DNA of 10,846 nucleotides from Reyranella sp. (GTDB taxonomy: Bacteria > Pseudomonadota > Alphaproteobacteria > Reyranellales > Reyranellaceae). Positions 1 through 6,471 of this stretch are shown piece after piece; positions within the stretch are counted from its first letter, which is position 1; the number at the start of each line of letters is the position of its first letter. Location: contig JADHLS010000091.1 in the NCBI GenBank assembly GCA_016780605.1, positions 1-10,846 on the forward strand. Reading direction: 5' to 3'. The notes beneath the pieces were generated by a model, which was given only the letters and a program-made list of their open reading frames with translations, was not told the origin of the DNA and did no database searches. Both the position numbers and the translations under genes were made by a program.

Positions 1-581
1 AACTGCAGGGTGCTGCCGTCGCCGATCACTTCGGCGACCTCGTTGGGACGCACCGCGAGCACCTTGCCGTTCAGCCCCTGGATCTGCGCGGCGCCGGCGC
101 GCACGCCGAGCCGCGTCGGATCCTCGGTCGAGCCTGCCTCGACATAATAGTCGCCCTGCTGCAGCAGCTTGATGGTGCCGCGCGGCGTGGCGATCTCGTA
201 GGGCTGGTTGGCATCCATCGCCACGGACTTGACGTCGATGCGGCCCTGCGGGAGCTGCAGGCGGGTCTGGCTGTCGTCGAGCGCGAGCACGTCGAGCTCG
301 GTGCCCCCTTCCATGCGGATGCGCGTGCCGGCGAGCGAGACTTCGCTGCGCGCGTTGGGTTCGGTCCAGAGGGCGTTTCCGCTGGTGATCGGGGTGTTGA
401 CGGCGGCCGGAATCCAACTGCTCTGCTGGTTGTCGTGGAAGGAGACGGTTCCGTTGGTGAAGGCGAGCCGACCGACGCGCCCAGGCGGTTCGGTTTGTGC
501 CCAGGCACTCGAGCAGATGAGGACCGTGCTGACGATGCCGATCGCGACTGTGGCTACACCGCGACGAAACTGTTGACCCAT
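1..581 (-). CDS. Secreted FecR/DUF6600-domain protein (N-terminal part, runs off the left edge)
   Basis: The reading frame is open from an ATG at 581 to the window edge, giving the first 193 residues. Residues 1-28 look like a Sec signal peptide: basic start (QQFRR), hydrophobic core, and a probable AWA|QT cleavage site. After a short PP linker comes a beta-rich region typical of DUF6600 proteins. It begins with GRVGRLAFTNGTVSF (about 35-49), then W56 and an ALWTEP segment (70-75), and runs into a FecR-like segment with LPQGRIDV and the YEIATPRG motif (about 110-135). In this family the region is predicted to be periplasmic or envelope-associated, often followed by a low-complexity C-terminus, which is not visible here. 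AGGGAG lies 9 nt before the ATG. The gene is divergent from the one at 662, with an 80-bp gap. The family call is by recognition of sequence pattern. The exact role is unknown, and there is no sigma factor or TonB receptor nearby as in classical FecIRA systems. Confidence 0.8.
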   Translation of the reverse strand, partial: MGQQFRRGVATVAIGIVSTVLICSSAWAQTEPPGRVGRLAFTNGTVSFHDNQQSSWIPAAVNTPITSGNALWTEPNARSEVSLAGTRIRMEGGTELDVLALDDSQTRLQLPQGRIDVKSVAMDANQPYEIATPRGTIKLLQQGDYYVEAGSTEDPTRLGVRAGAAQIQGLNGKVLAVRPNEVAEVIGDGSTLQ

Positions 582-619
582 CTTCCAGACTCCCTGCTAG
601 GCTTACCCAGCAACCGACT

Positions 620-646
620 GGAACGCCGACCGGCAGCGCCGGTTCC
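620..646. repeat. Small inverted repeat in the divergent intergenic region
   Basis: The 80-bp gap between the divergent genes starting at 581 and 662 holds ACCGGC (629-634) facing GCCGGT (638-643) across AGC. An alternative outer pair is GGAAC (620-624) with GTTCC (642-646). It lies in the leader of the plus-strand gene, just before its ribosome binding site. It could be a small mRNA hairpin or an operator. No convincing -35/-10 pair was identified in this gap. Confidence 0.35.
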
Positions 647-661
647 GGCAGGGAGAGACGC

Positions 662-1243
662 ATGCCTGTCGCAGACCCACATCGCTTGATCCTGACGGGC
701 GAGAACCCGTTCATCCGCCTGACCGAAAAGGATGGCGATCCCAACACCACCGACGCCAGCTACTGGCGCATCCTGTTCTGCCCGGCCGGGCCGGGGCACG
801 TGCTCTACATAAAGAGCGAGCTGACGCATGGTCACTGGCGGATCTACTCCGACAACATCGCCATGGCGCGTTGGCTGCAGCAGACCGTGCAGGGCATGCT
901 GAATGCCGAGCTGAAGGACACGTCGATCCCGGTGATCGACGCCAGCTTCTCGAAGTCCGGTGACCCGCGCTACTTCTGGACCGAGCACATCGAGGCGCAC
1001 GACGCCGATATCGCCATGACCTGGTACGACATCGGCGAGCCGCTCCTGATCCACACCGAGCCCAACCAGCCGCCGACCAATCGGCAGTATGGCGTCTGCA
1101 CCGTGCTGGTGCCGGCGACGGGCGCGCGTCTCACCATCAACGGCAACCAGGCGCGCGGCACGCCGTGGAAGCGCGAGCGGGAAGGCCGGCCCTTCAGCAC
1201 CTGCGCGCTGGCCTTCTCCGAAAGCTGGACGGAAGCGCGTTAG
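662..1243 (+). CDS. Conserved-looking protein of unknown function, 193 aa
   Basis: The start ATG is preceded by GGGAG with a 6-nt spacer, and the frame has the codon bias of its neighbours, so it is a real gene. I do not recognise the family. The protein has no signal peptide and no membrane segment, so it is probably cytoplasmic. Segments that look structured are W59-RIYSDN and ARWLQQ (about 59-74), YFWTEH (104-109), WYDIGEP (121-127), and a C-terminal beta-rich stretch CTVLVPATGARLTING (146-161) ending in ALAFSESW (182-189). This order suggests a mixed alpha/beta fold with a terminal beta sheet. The stop codon overlaps the stop of the convergent flavin oxidoreductase gene by 4 bp, so there is no room for a terminator between them. 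The divergent neighbour is the secreted FecR-like protein. No function is assigned. Confidence 0.75.
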   Translation: MPVADPHRLILTGENPFIRLTEKDGDPNTTDASYWRILFCPAGPGHVLYIKSELTHGHWRIYSDNIAMARWLQQTVQGMLNAELKDTSIPVIDASFSKSGDPRYFWTEHIEAHDADIAMTWYDIGEPLLIHTEPNQPPTNRQYGVCTVLVPATGARLTINGNQARGTPWKREREGRPFSTCALAFSESWTEAR

Positions 1244-2262
1244 CTCTTCGGCGCGGGAAGGGGCGCGAAGCCCATGGCCTTGGCGAGGTGGGTGTAGCTT
1301 GCCCGCCGCGCCTCCTCATCGTGGGTCCAGGTGACGACGGCCATCTCGTCGACGCCCACCTGGTTCTTCAGCTCCTCGATGCGCGCCGCGACCTCAGGGC
1401 CGGTGCCGACGAAGGAGTCGCGGCGAAAGCGTTCGACGCGGCCCGGGTCGAAAGCCTTGAGGCCTTCGGCGGCGACCTCGGGTGTGTCGAGCGGCACCAG
1501 GATGCCGCGATCGCGGTTCATGCGCGACAGCGCGCGTGAGGTGAAATGGTACTGCGCCTCTTCCATGGTCTCGGCGGCGAGCGCCCAGACGCAGAGGCCT
1601 GAGCGCGGCTCGGGATGGCGGGCGCTCGGACGGTACTTCTCCTTGTAGAGCTTGATCGCGCGTTCGCCGCCCGCACCGTCGCTGAAGAACCAGGCGTAGC
1701 AGTAGGGCAGGCCGAACAGGGCCGCGACCTGGGCGCCGTAGTCGGAGCTGCCCAGGATCCAGACCTCGGGCGCGGTGTCGCCCTGCGGGAAGGCTTTCAC
1801 GGCAGCGAAGGGATGGCGCTCGACCAGGGGCTCGCCGTGCACCCAGGCCAGAAGATCGCGCACGTCGGCGGGGAAGTGCTCGGGCCGCTCGTTGGCTGCG
1901 GGGTTGAGGGCGTAGGCGGTGCGGCCGTCGGAGCCCGGCGCGCGGCCGAGGCCAAGATCGATGCGGCCCGGCGCCAGCGCGTCGAGCACGCGGAACACCT
2001 CGGCCACTTTGAACGCCGAGTAGTGCGGCAGCATGATGCCGGCGCTGCCGATGCGGATGCGCTCGGTGGTGGCGGCGATGGCGGCGATGACGATCTCCGG
2101 CGCCGTCCCCACAATCGTCGGATGGTTATGATGTTCCGACACCCAGAAGCGTTCGTAGCCCAGCGTTTCGCAGTGCTTGGCAAGTGAAACGGTGTTGCGG
2201 ATGGACTGGTCCTGGGGACGGCCGGCGACGGCGATCGACTGATCGAGAACGGACAAACGCAT
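1240..2262 (-). CDS. LLM-class flavin-dependent oxidoreductase (luciferase-like monooxygenase, YhbW type)
   Basis: 340 residues, the usual full length for the bacterial-luciferase-like superfamily (TIM barrel, FMN- or F420-dependent). Diagnostic motifs run in order: LSVLDQS at the N-terminus, GYERFWVSEHHN (about 35-46), a PEIVIAAIAATTERIRIGSAG-type strand/helix, then MLPHYSAFKVAEVF and LDALAPGRIDLGLGRAPG (about 93-110), which is the signature of the YhbW/MsnO8-like subgroup. Further on are ILGSSDYGA and the C-terminal VGTGPEVAARIEEL. The family oxidises or oxygenates small organic substrates with reduced flavin supplied by a reductase. The natural substrate cannot be told from the sequence. 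The ATG has no clear Shine-Dalgarno sequence. It lies 24 bp after the stop of the co-oriented binding-protein gene, so coupling or reinitiation is plausible. The stop overlaps the convergent gene's stop by 4 bp. Confidence 0.9.
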   Translation of the reverse strand: MRLSVLDQSIAVAGRPQDQSIRNTVSLAKHCETLGYERFWVSEHHNHPTIVGTAPEIVIAAIAATTERIRIGSAGIMLPHYSAFKVAEVFRVLDALAPGRIDLGLGRAPGSDGRTAYALNPAANERPEHFPADVRDLLAWVHGEPLVERHPFAAVKAFPQGDTAPEVWILGSSDYGAQVAALFGLPYCYAWFFSDGAGGERAIKLYKEKYRPSARHPEPRSGLCVWALAAETMEEAQYHFTSRALSRMNRDRGILVPLDTPEVAAEGLKAFDPGRVERFRRDSFVGTGPEVAARIEELKNQVGVDEMAVVTWTHDEEARRASYTHLAKAMGFAPLPAPKS

Positions 2263-2286
2263 GGTGCAGGAAATGGCGCTTATCGG

Positions 2287-3168
2287 TCAGTCCGGCAAGC
2301 CTGCGATCTGATAAAGTGCCGCCAGAAGCTGGCTCGGCGTGTTGAGCGGCCCGAAGGCGCCCTTGAAGATCTGCACGATCTCGCCGCGGCGGTAGATGTG
2401 GCTGAGCGCCGTGTCGACCGCGAGGCGGAAGTCGCTGTCGCCGCGGCGCAGCGCCAGGGCGATCGGCTCGATGCTCAGATAGGTGTCGGCCATCAGCAGA
2501 TTGGCGAGCTGCTTCTCCCGACGCAGCAGGAAGGTGAGCGTGGCGCGATCGGCGAAGTAGGCGGCCACCTGGCCCTTCTCGACCAGGTCGAGGCCTTCCT
2601 GGTTAGTCTTGACCAGGACGATCTCGGCGTTGATCTGCGTGCCGGTGAGCGCGCGGCGCAGCTCCTGCTCGGTCGTCGTGCCGGGCAGCACGGCGACCTT
2701 CTTGCCGGCCAATTGCTTGACGTCGCGCGGTCCGCTCTGGGCGATGGCGAAGCTCGCCCCGTCGATGAAGATCGGGATCGAGAAATCGACCTTGGTGCGA
2801 CGCGACAGTGTCGCGGTCGACGACTCGCACAACAGGTCGGCCTTGTTCTCGATGATGGTGTCGAAGCAGTTCACCGTATTCACGGTGACGTAAGCGACCT
2901 TCAGGTCAGGGATCTTGAGCTGCTCCTTGAGCTGATCGGCGACGGCGCGGCAGAGGTCGACCGAATAGCCTTGGGGCTCGGCGGTGGCCGGGCTGCCGGG
3001 CGGCACGTAGGAGAAGGGCGGCGCACCGGGATCGTAGCCAAGCCGCAGGGTCTTGCTGCTGCGCAGCTGGTCGATGGTCTGGGCCGACGCCTCGGCGAAG
3101 AACGACACTATAGTGGTCAGCATGGTGCTGAGCGCCAGCGCGCCCACTGTCCTCGAAAAAGCCCCCAT
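2287..3168 (-). CDS. Periplasmic amino-acid-type ABC transporter substrate-binding protein (SBP family 3)
   Basis: From the ATG at 3168 the product is 293 residues. It has a good Sec signal peptide (basic FSR, hydrophobic ALALSTMLTTIVSFF, then AEASAQ|T). The mature part starts TIDQLRSSKTLRLGYDPGAPPFSY, the standard opening of family-3 solute-binding proteins. It continues with GYSVDLCRAVADQL, the ENKADLLCESSTATLSRRTKVDFSIPIF segment that binds the ligand carboxylate in GltI-like proteins, KKVAVLPGTTTEQ, and a conserved C-terminal lobe. An upstream in-frame start at 3231 would add 21 residues (with CCPRHKCNGGGG) before the signal peptide. That is atypical, and a G-rich ribosome-binding-like tract precedes 3168, so the shorter form is preferred. 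Three cysteines lie in the first lobe. No permease or ATPase gene is in the window, so its transporter must be elsewhere or it serves another purpose. It is likely co-transcribed with the flavin oxidoreductase downstream. Confidence 0.88.
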   Translation of the reverse strand: MGAFSRTVGALALSTMLTTIVSFFAEASAQTIDQLRSSKTLRLGYDPGAPPFSYVPPGSPATAEPQGYSVDLCRAVADQLKEQLKIPDLKVAYVTVNTVNCFDTIIENKADLLCESSTATLSRRTKVDFSIPIFIDGASFAIAQSGPRDVKQLAGKKVAVLPGTTTEQELRRALTGTQINAEIVLVKTNQEGLDLVEKGQVAAYFADRATLTFLLRREKQLANLLMADTYLSIEPIALALRRGDSDFRLAVDTALSHIYRRGEIVQIFKGAFGPLNTPSQLLAALYQIAGLPD

Positions 3169-3236
3169 GCCACCGCCCCCGTTGCACTTGTGCCTCGGGC
3201 AACAATCCGACATCCGTGCCGTTGTGACCACAGAAA

Positions 3237-3248
3237 TTGGAGGACGTC
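3237..3248 (+). promoter_or_regulatory. Ribosome binding site deciding the VOC-protein start
   Basis: GGAGGA at 3239-3244 lies 4 nt before the ATG at 3249. An in-frame TTG at 3237 could extend the protein by four residues, but it overlaps this Shine-Dalgarno sequence, so the ATG is the better start. Confidence 0.75.
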
Positions 3249-3689
3249 ATGGCCAAGCCCGTGTGCAAGGTGGTCGGGATCGACCACATCTCGATCCGGG
3301 TCCGTGACTACGAGAAGTCGAAGGCCTTCTACGGCCGGCTGTTCGAGTTCCTGGGCTTCGAGATCTCCGACGAGTATTCCAGCACGATCGGCTGGACCAA
3401 TGGCAAGACGCGCTACTGGATCGCGCCGGCCGAGGGCCGCAAGAGCTACAGCATCGGCGATGTCGGCCTGCACCACTATGCCTTCGAGCTGCGCAACCGG
3501 AAGGACGTCGATGCGCTGCAGGCCTTTCTCGAAAAGGAGGGCGTGAAGATCGTCGACCCGGCCGACGAGTATTACGAGGACTATTACGCGGTGTTCTTCC
3601 TCGATCCCGACGGCATCAAGCTCGAAGGCATGAAGTACGGTGAACTGACGGCAAAGCATAAGCATAAGTCATTGAAAAAGAAGGGGTAG
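3249..3689 (+). CDS. VOC/glyoxalase-fold metalloprotein, 146 aa
   Basis: A single-domain vicinal-oxygen-chelate protein made of two beta-alpha-beta-beta-beta modules. Module one opens with VVGIDHISIRVRDYEKSKAFYGRLFEFLGF, with the candidate metal ligand His13. Module two has GLHHYAFELRNRKDVDALQAFLEKEGV (His75/His76) and ends with FFLDPDGIKLEGMKYG, where Glu126 is the usual last ligand. With one His per beta-strand and the terminal Glu, it has the pattern of glyoxalase I, fosfomycin-resistance and dioxygenase relatives. These act on small molecules through a divalent metal. The sequence does not say which substrate applies. The C-terminal tail (about 135-146) is unusually lysine/histidine-rich (AKHKHKSLKKKG) and looks like a basic extension beyond the fold. 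The gene is divergent from the binding-protein gene (80-bp gap) and ends 92 bp before ahpC, with no obvious terminator between. Confidence 0.88.
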   Translation: MAKPVCKVVGIDHISIRVRDYEKSKAFYGRLFEFLGFEISDEYSSTIGWTNGKTRYWIAPAEGRKSYSIGDVGLHHYAFELRNRKDVDALQAFLEKEGVKIVDPADEYYEDYYAVFFLDPDGIKLEGMKYGELTAKHKHKSLKKKG

Positions 3690-3719
3690 TTGGTTCATTG
3701 AAATAGTTCTGCGAATGAC

Positions 3720-3747
3720 TTGCAATTGAGGGCGGAAGGCATATTTT
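3720..3747 (+). promoter_or_regulatory. Predicted sigma70-type promoter of ahpCD
   Basis: TTGCAA (3720-3725) and TATTTT (3742-3747) are separated by 16 bp, in a locally AT-rich stretch between the VOC gene and ahpC. Transcription would start near 3754, about 28 nt before the ahpC ATG. The -10 hexamer overlaps the inverted repeat at 3745-3761. Assigned by eye and untested. Confidence 0.5.
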
Positions 3748-3761
3748 AGAAACGTTCTAAT
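3745..3761 (+). promoter_or_regulatory. Inverted-repeat operator resembling the Irr box (iron control element, ICE)
   Basis: The site is TTTAGAA-ACG-TTCTAAT, with perfect 6-bp arms (TTAGAA 3746-3751, TTCTAA 3755-3760). The published alphaproteobacterial Irr/ICE consensus, as I recall it, is TTTAGAA-N3-TTCTAAA. Thirteen of its fourteen specified positions match, the last base being the exception. Irr is a Fur-family regulator active under iron/haem limitation. Sites overlapping the core promoter generally repress. Here the site overlaps the predicted -10 and start point of ahpC. No irr gene is in the window, so the regulator assignment is inference from the motif. Confidence 0.6.
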
Positions 3762-3781
3762 CTGATTCATCGGAGCGTTTC

Positions 3782-4321
3782 ATGCTGACCATTGGCGACA
3801 AGTTCCCTTCCTTCGACCTCAAGGCGGTGGTGAGCACCGACGCCAAGACCGCCTTCAAGCAGGTCACCGACAAGAGCGATGTGGGCAAGTGGAAGGTCGT
3901 GTTCTTCTGGCCCAAGGACTTCACCTTCGTCTGTCCGACCGAGATCGCAGCCTTCGGCAAGCTCAACAAGGACTTCGCCGAGCGCGATGCGGTGGTGTAC
4001 GGCGTGTCGACCGATTCTGAGTTCGTGCACCTGGCGTGGCGGCAGAACCATGCCGACCTCAAGGCGCTGCCCTTCGCCATGCTGGCCGACATCAAGCGCG
4101 ATCTCTCGCAGTCGCTCGGCATCCTCGACAAGGCCGAGGGGGTCTGCCTGCGCGCCACCTTCATCGTCGACCCCGACGGCATCATCCGCTTCGTGTCGGT
4201 CAACGACCTCTCGGTCGGCCGCAACCCGCAGGAGGTGCTGCGCGTGCTCGATGCCCTGCAGACCGACGAGCTCTGCCCTTGCAATTGGCAGAAGGGCGAC
4301 GACGTCCTGAAGGCGGCATAA
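3782..4321 (+). CDS. ahpC: Alkyl hydroperoxide reductase AhpC (2-Cys peroxiredoxin, AhpD-dependent type)
   Basis: A 179-residue peroxiredoxin that reduces hydrogen peroxide, alkyl peroxides and peroxynitrite in the cytoplasm. The catalytic signature [11 protein letters not shown] holds the peroxidatic Cys51 with Pro44 and Thr48. Arg124 (CLRATFIVD) completes the active site. The C-terminal LCPCNW provides Cys165 and Cys167 as resolving cysteines. A CPC-type tail together with an adjacent ahpD is the arrangement known from Mycobacterium AhpC, in which AhpD rather than AhpF recycles the enzyme. There is an additional Cys122. The ATG at 3782 has GGAG 6 nt upstream, and the protein starts [11 protein letters not shown] exactly as the family does. 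ahpD follows after 10 bp with its own strong AGGAGG, so this is an operon. Transcription probably starts just upstream and is likely controlled through the inverted repeat overlapping the -10. Confidence 0.96.
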   Translation: MLTIGDKFPSFDLKAVVSTDAKTAFKQVTDKSDVGKWKVVFFWPKDFTFVCPTEIAAFGKLNKDFAERDAVVYGVSTDSEFVHLAWRQNHADLKALPFAMLADIKRDLSQSLGILDKAEGVCLRATFIVDPDGIIRFVSVNDLSVGRNPQEVLRVLDALQTDELCPCNWQKGDDVLKAA

Positions 4322-4331
4322 GGAGGCAACG

Positions 4332-4883
4332 ATGTCGATCGATGTCCTGAAGGACCGGCTGCCGGAGTACGCCCGCGACCTCAAGCTCAACCTGTCGAGC
4401 CTGGCGTCCGAGCAGCTGCTCAGCCCACAGCAGAAAGCGGGCAGCTTCATCGCCGCCGCCCTCGCGGCCAATCATGCGCCGACCACGCAGGCTGTGGTCG
4501 ACGCCTTCGGTCCCGAGCTCACGCCCGAGGCGCTGAACGCCGCCAAGATAGCGGCCTCGCTGATGGCGATGAACAACATCTACTATCGCTTCGTGCACCT
4601 AGTGCACGCGGCCGACTACAAGACCCTGCCGGCCAAGCTGCGCATGACCGCCATGGCCAAGCCCGGCGTCGACAAGGTCGATTTCGAATTGTGGTCGCTG
4701 GTGGTCTCGGCCATCAACGGCTGCGGTATGTGCCTGGAGGCGCACGAGAAGGTTTGCCGCGAGCATGGCCTGTCCGCCGAGCAGATCCAGGCCGCGGTGC
4801 GCATCGCGGCGACGATCCATGCCGTTGCGCGCACGCTTGGCGCGGAAGAGGCGCTGGCGACGCCGCTGGCCCAAGCGGCGTAA
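4332..4883 (+). CDS. ahpD: Alkylhydroperoxidase AhpD
   Basis: 183 residues, all-alpha, of the carboxymuconolactone decarboxylase/AhpD superfamily. The redox centre is [12 protein letters not shown], with Cys131 and Cys134 forming the CxxC and His138 following. With Glu119 (DFELWS), these are offset by exactly one from the M. tuberculosis AhpD residues Glu118, Cys130, Cys133 and His137. In that system AhpD passes electrons from lipoyl-bearing dihydrolipoamide succinyltransferase and dihydrolipoamide dehydrogenase to AhpC, and it has weak peroxidase activity itself. No ahpF or lipoyl gene lies nearby, so reductant would come from central metabolism. AGGAGG (4322-4327) sits directly after the ahpC stop and 4 nt before this ATG, giving efficient coupled translation. 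The protein is full length and all key residues are present. Confidence 0.96.
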   Translation: MSIDVLKDRLPEYARDLKLNLSSLASEQLLSPQQKAGSFIAAALAANHAPTTQAVVDAFGPELTPEALNAAKIAASLMAMNNIYYRFVHLVHAADYKTLPAKLRMTAMAKPGVDKVDFELWSLVVSAINGCGMCLEAHEKVCREHGLSAEQIQAAVRIAATIHAVARTLGAEEALATPLAQAA

Positions 4884-4910
4884 AGGAGGCGGCGTAGCCT
4901 TGTAGCGTCA

Positions 4911-4963
4911 CGACATGCGGGCCAAACTCCGGCCGTTTTGGTACCCGGAGGACCCGCATGTCG
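4911..4963 (+). promoter_or_regulatory. Perfect 11-bp inverted repeat embracing the aldehyde dehydrogenase start codon
   Basis: CGACATGCGGG (4911-4921) is an exact reverse complement of CCCGCATGTCG (4953-4963), with a 31-bp spacer. The right arm contains the ATG (4958-4960) of the downstream gene, and the Shine-Dalgarno GGAGGA (4947-4952) directly abuts that arm inside the loop. CCAAAC (4922-4927) and GTTTTGG (4935-4941) could form an additional inner stem. In RNA this would be a GC-rich hairpin masking the start. In DNA it would be two half-sites 42 bp apart, centre to centre. There is no U-tract, so it is not a canonical terminator for ahpCD. Confidence 0.55.
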
Positions 4964-6460
4964 ATGACCGCCACCGAGAGCAATCCGCAGGCTCACTCCG
5001 TTTCCCCCAAAGGCATGCTGATCGGCGGCCAATGGGTCGACAGCGCCTCGGGCGCACGCCTCACCGTCGAGAATCCCGCCAAGAAGACGCCGGTCGCCGA
5101 GGTGCCGCGCGGCAACGCCGCCGACGTCGAACGCGCCGTCGCCGCCGCGACCAAGGCCTATGCCGACTGGCGCAAGGTGGCGCCGCGCGAGCGCGGCAAG
5201 GTGCTGCTCAAGATCGCCGAGGCGCTGCAGGCGCGCACCGAGGAGATGGCGCGCACCATCGCGCTCGAAACCGGCAACGCGCTGCGCACCCAGGCGCGCG
5301 GCGAGGCCAATCTCACGGCCGACATCTTCCGCTACTTCGGCGGGCTCGGCAGCGAGCTCAAGGGCGAGACCATCCCGCTTGGCGAGCACGTGCTGTCCTA
5401 CACCCGGCGCGAGCCGCTGGGCGTGGTCGGCGCCATCATCCCGTGGAACGCGCCGGTCATGCTGGCGGCGCTCAAGATCGCGCCCGCGCTCTGCGCCGGC
5501 AACACCATGGTGATGAAGGCGGCCGAGGATGCGCCGCTGGGCGTGCTGCTGCTGGCCGAGATCTGCCAGCAGTTCCTGCCGCCCGGCGTGCTGAACCTGC
5601 TGACCGGCTTCGGCGAGGAGGTGGGCGGACCACTCCTGAATCATCCCGGCATCCGCAAGCTTTCGTTCACCGGCTCGACCGAGGTCGGCAAGATCGTGAT
5701 GCGCGCGGCGGCGGAGCGGATCGTGCCGGTGTCGCTGGAGCTCGGGGGCAAGAGCCCGTCGATCGTCTATCCCGACGTCGACGAGGACTGGGCGGTCGAC
5801 GGCATCATCGCCGCCATGCGCTTCACGCGGCAGAGCCAAAGCTGCACCGCGGGCTCACGGCTCTTCCTGCACGAGGACATCTTCGATTCCTTCCTCGGCA
5901 AGCTCGAGAAGAAGACGACGTCACTCAAGATCGGTGACCCGCTGGACGAGAAGACCGACATCGGCACCATCATCAACAACAAGCAGTTCACCAAGGTCTG
6001 CAAGTATGTCGACGAGGGCCTGAAGCGCTCCGACGCCAAGCTGGTGTTCGGTGGCCTGCCGCCCAAGAGCGGCCCGTTGAGCGAAGGCTACTTCGCCATC
6101 CCCACGGTGTTCGCCGACCGCTCGAACGACTGGCGGCTGGCGCGCGAGGAGATCTTCGGACCGGTGCTGGTGGCGATCCGCTGGAGCGACGAGGCCGAGG
6201 CGATCCGCATGGCCAACGACAGCCACTACGGGCTGGCCGCCTATGTCTGGACGCACGACATCGGCACCGGCCTGCGCACCGCGCATGCCATCGAATCGGG
6301 CTGGGTTCAGGTCAACCAGGGTTTGGGCCAGGTGCCCGGCATGTCCTACGGCGGCTACAAGCAAAGCGGCATCGGCCGCGAGTTCTCGCTCGAGGGCATG
6401 CTCGACAGCTTCACCCAGCGCAAGAACGTGACGGTGAACCTCGACGTGCGTCGGGCATAG
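4958..6460 (+). CDS. NAD(P)+-dependent aldehyde dehydrogenase
   Basis: A 500-residue, full-length member of the ALDH superfamily, oxidising an aldehyde to its acid with NAD(P)+. Landmarks in order: LIGGQWVDSASG (21-32), VVGAIIPWNAPVM with Asn164 (oxyanion), Lys187 in VMKAAEDAP (cofactor binding; the usual KPSE is altered to KAAE), FTGSTEVGK (237-245, Rossmann loop), general base Glu261 in LELGGKSPSIV, and nucleophile Cys296 in QSQSCTAGSRLF. Near the C-terminus are EEIFGPVL and GGYKQSGIGREFS. The substrate is not determinable. The set of motifs fits the broad class of betaine-aldehyde/phenylacetaldehyde-like enzymes. The start ATG has GGAGGA 5 nt upstream, both within the inverted repeat described at 4911-4963. 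It lies 74 bp behind ahpD on the same strand. It may be read through from the ahpCD promoter or have its own. It ends facing a convergent operon across a long palindrome. Confidence 0.94.
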   Translation: MSMTATESNPQAHSVSPKGMLIGGQWVDSASGARLTVENPAKKTPVAEVPRGNAADVERAVAAATKAYADWRKVAPRERGKVLLKIAEALQARTEEMARTIALETGNALRTQARGEANLTADIFRYFGGLGSELKGETIPLGEHVLSYTRREPLGVVGAIIPWNAPVMLAALKIAPALCAGNTMVMKAAEDAPLGVLLLAEICQQFLPPGVLNLLTGFGEEVGGPLLNHPGIRKLSFTGSTEVGKIVMRAAAERIVPVSLELGGKSPSIVYPDVDEDWAVDGIIAAMRFTRQSQSCTAGSRLFLHEDIFDSFLGKLEKKTTSLKIGDPLDEKTDIGTIINNKQFTKVCKYVDEGLKRSDAKLVFGGLPPKSGPLSEGYFAIPTVFADRSNDWRLAREEIFGPVLVAIRWSDEAEAIRMANDSHYGLAAYVWTHDIGTGLRTAHAIESGWVQVNQGLGQVPGMSYGGYKQSGIGREFSLEGMLDSFTQRKNVTVNLDVRRA

Positions 6461-6471
6461 GTCGCCGCACA

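Noticed and set aside
1240..1243. 4-bp overlap of convergent stop codons as an unusual feature
   Set aside because: Such tail-to-tail overlaps are common in compact bacterial genomes. I noted it in the gene entries only.
3106..3115. Perfect 10-bp palindrome CACTATAGTG containing a TATAGT -10-like hexamer
   Set aside because: It lies within the signal-peptide codons of the binding protein, has no partnered -35 in either direction, and is short enough to occur by chance.
2398..3546. A 382-codon plus-strand open frame across the binding-protein and VOC genes
   Set aside because: It is antisense to a clear family-3 binding protein and out of frame with the VOC gene. Its translation has the low-complexity Arg/Ala/Gly/Asp pattern produced by GC-rich codon bias.
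3700..3730. Possible OxyR or Fur/Mur sites upstream of ahpC (ATAG, TTGCAATTG)
   Set aside because: The ATAG lacks the partner needed for an OxyR pattern, and TTGCAATTG is only a fragment of a Mur/Fur-like repeat. The inverted repeat at 3745-3761 is a much better match to a known operator.
4616..5839. A 407-codon minus-strand open frame opposite ahpD and the aldehyde dehydrogenase
   Set aside because: It is antisense to two full-length enzymes with all active-site residues. Its composition is His/Arg/Gly-rich shadow sequence.
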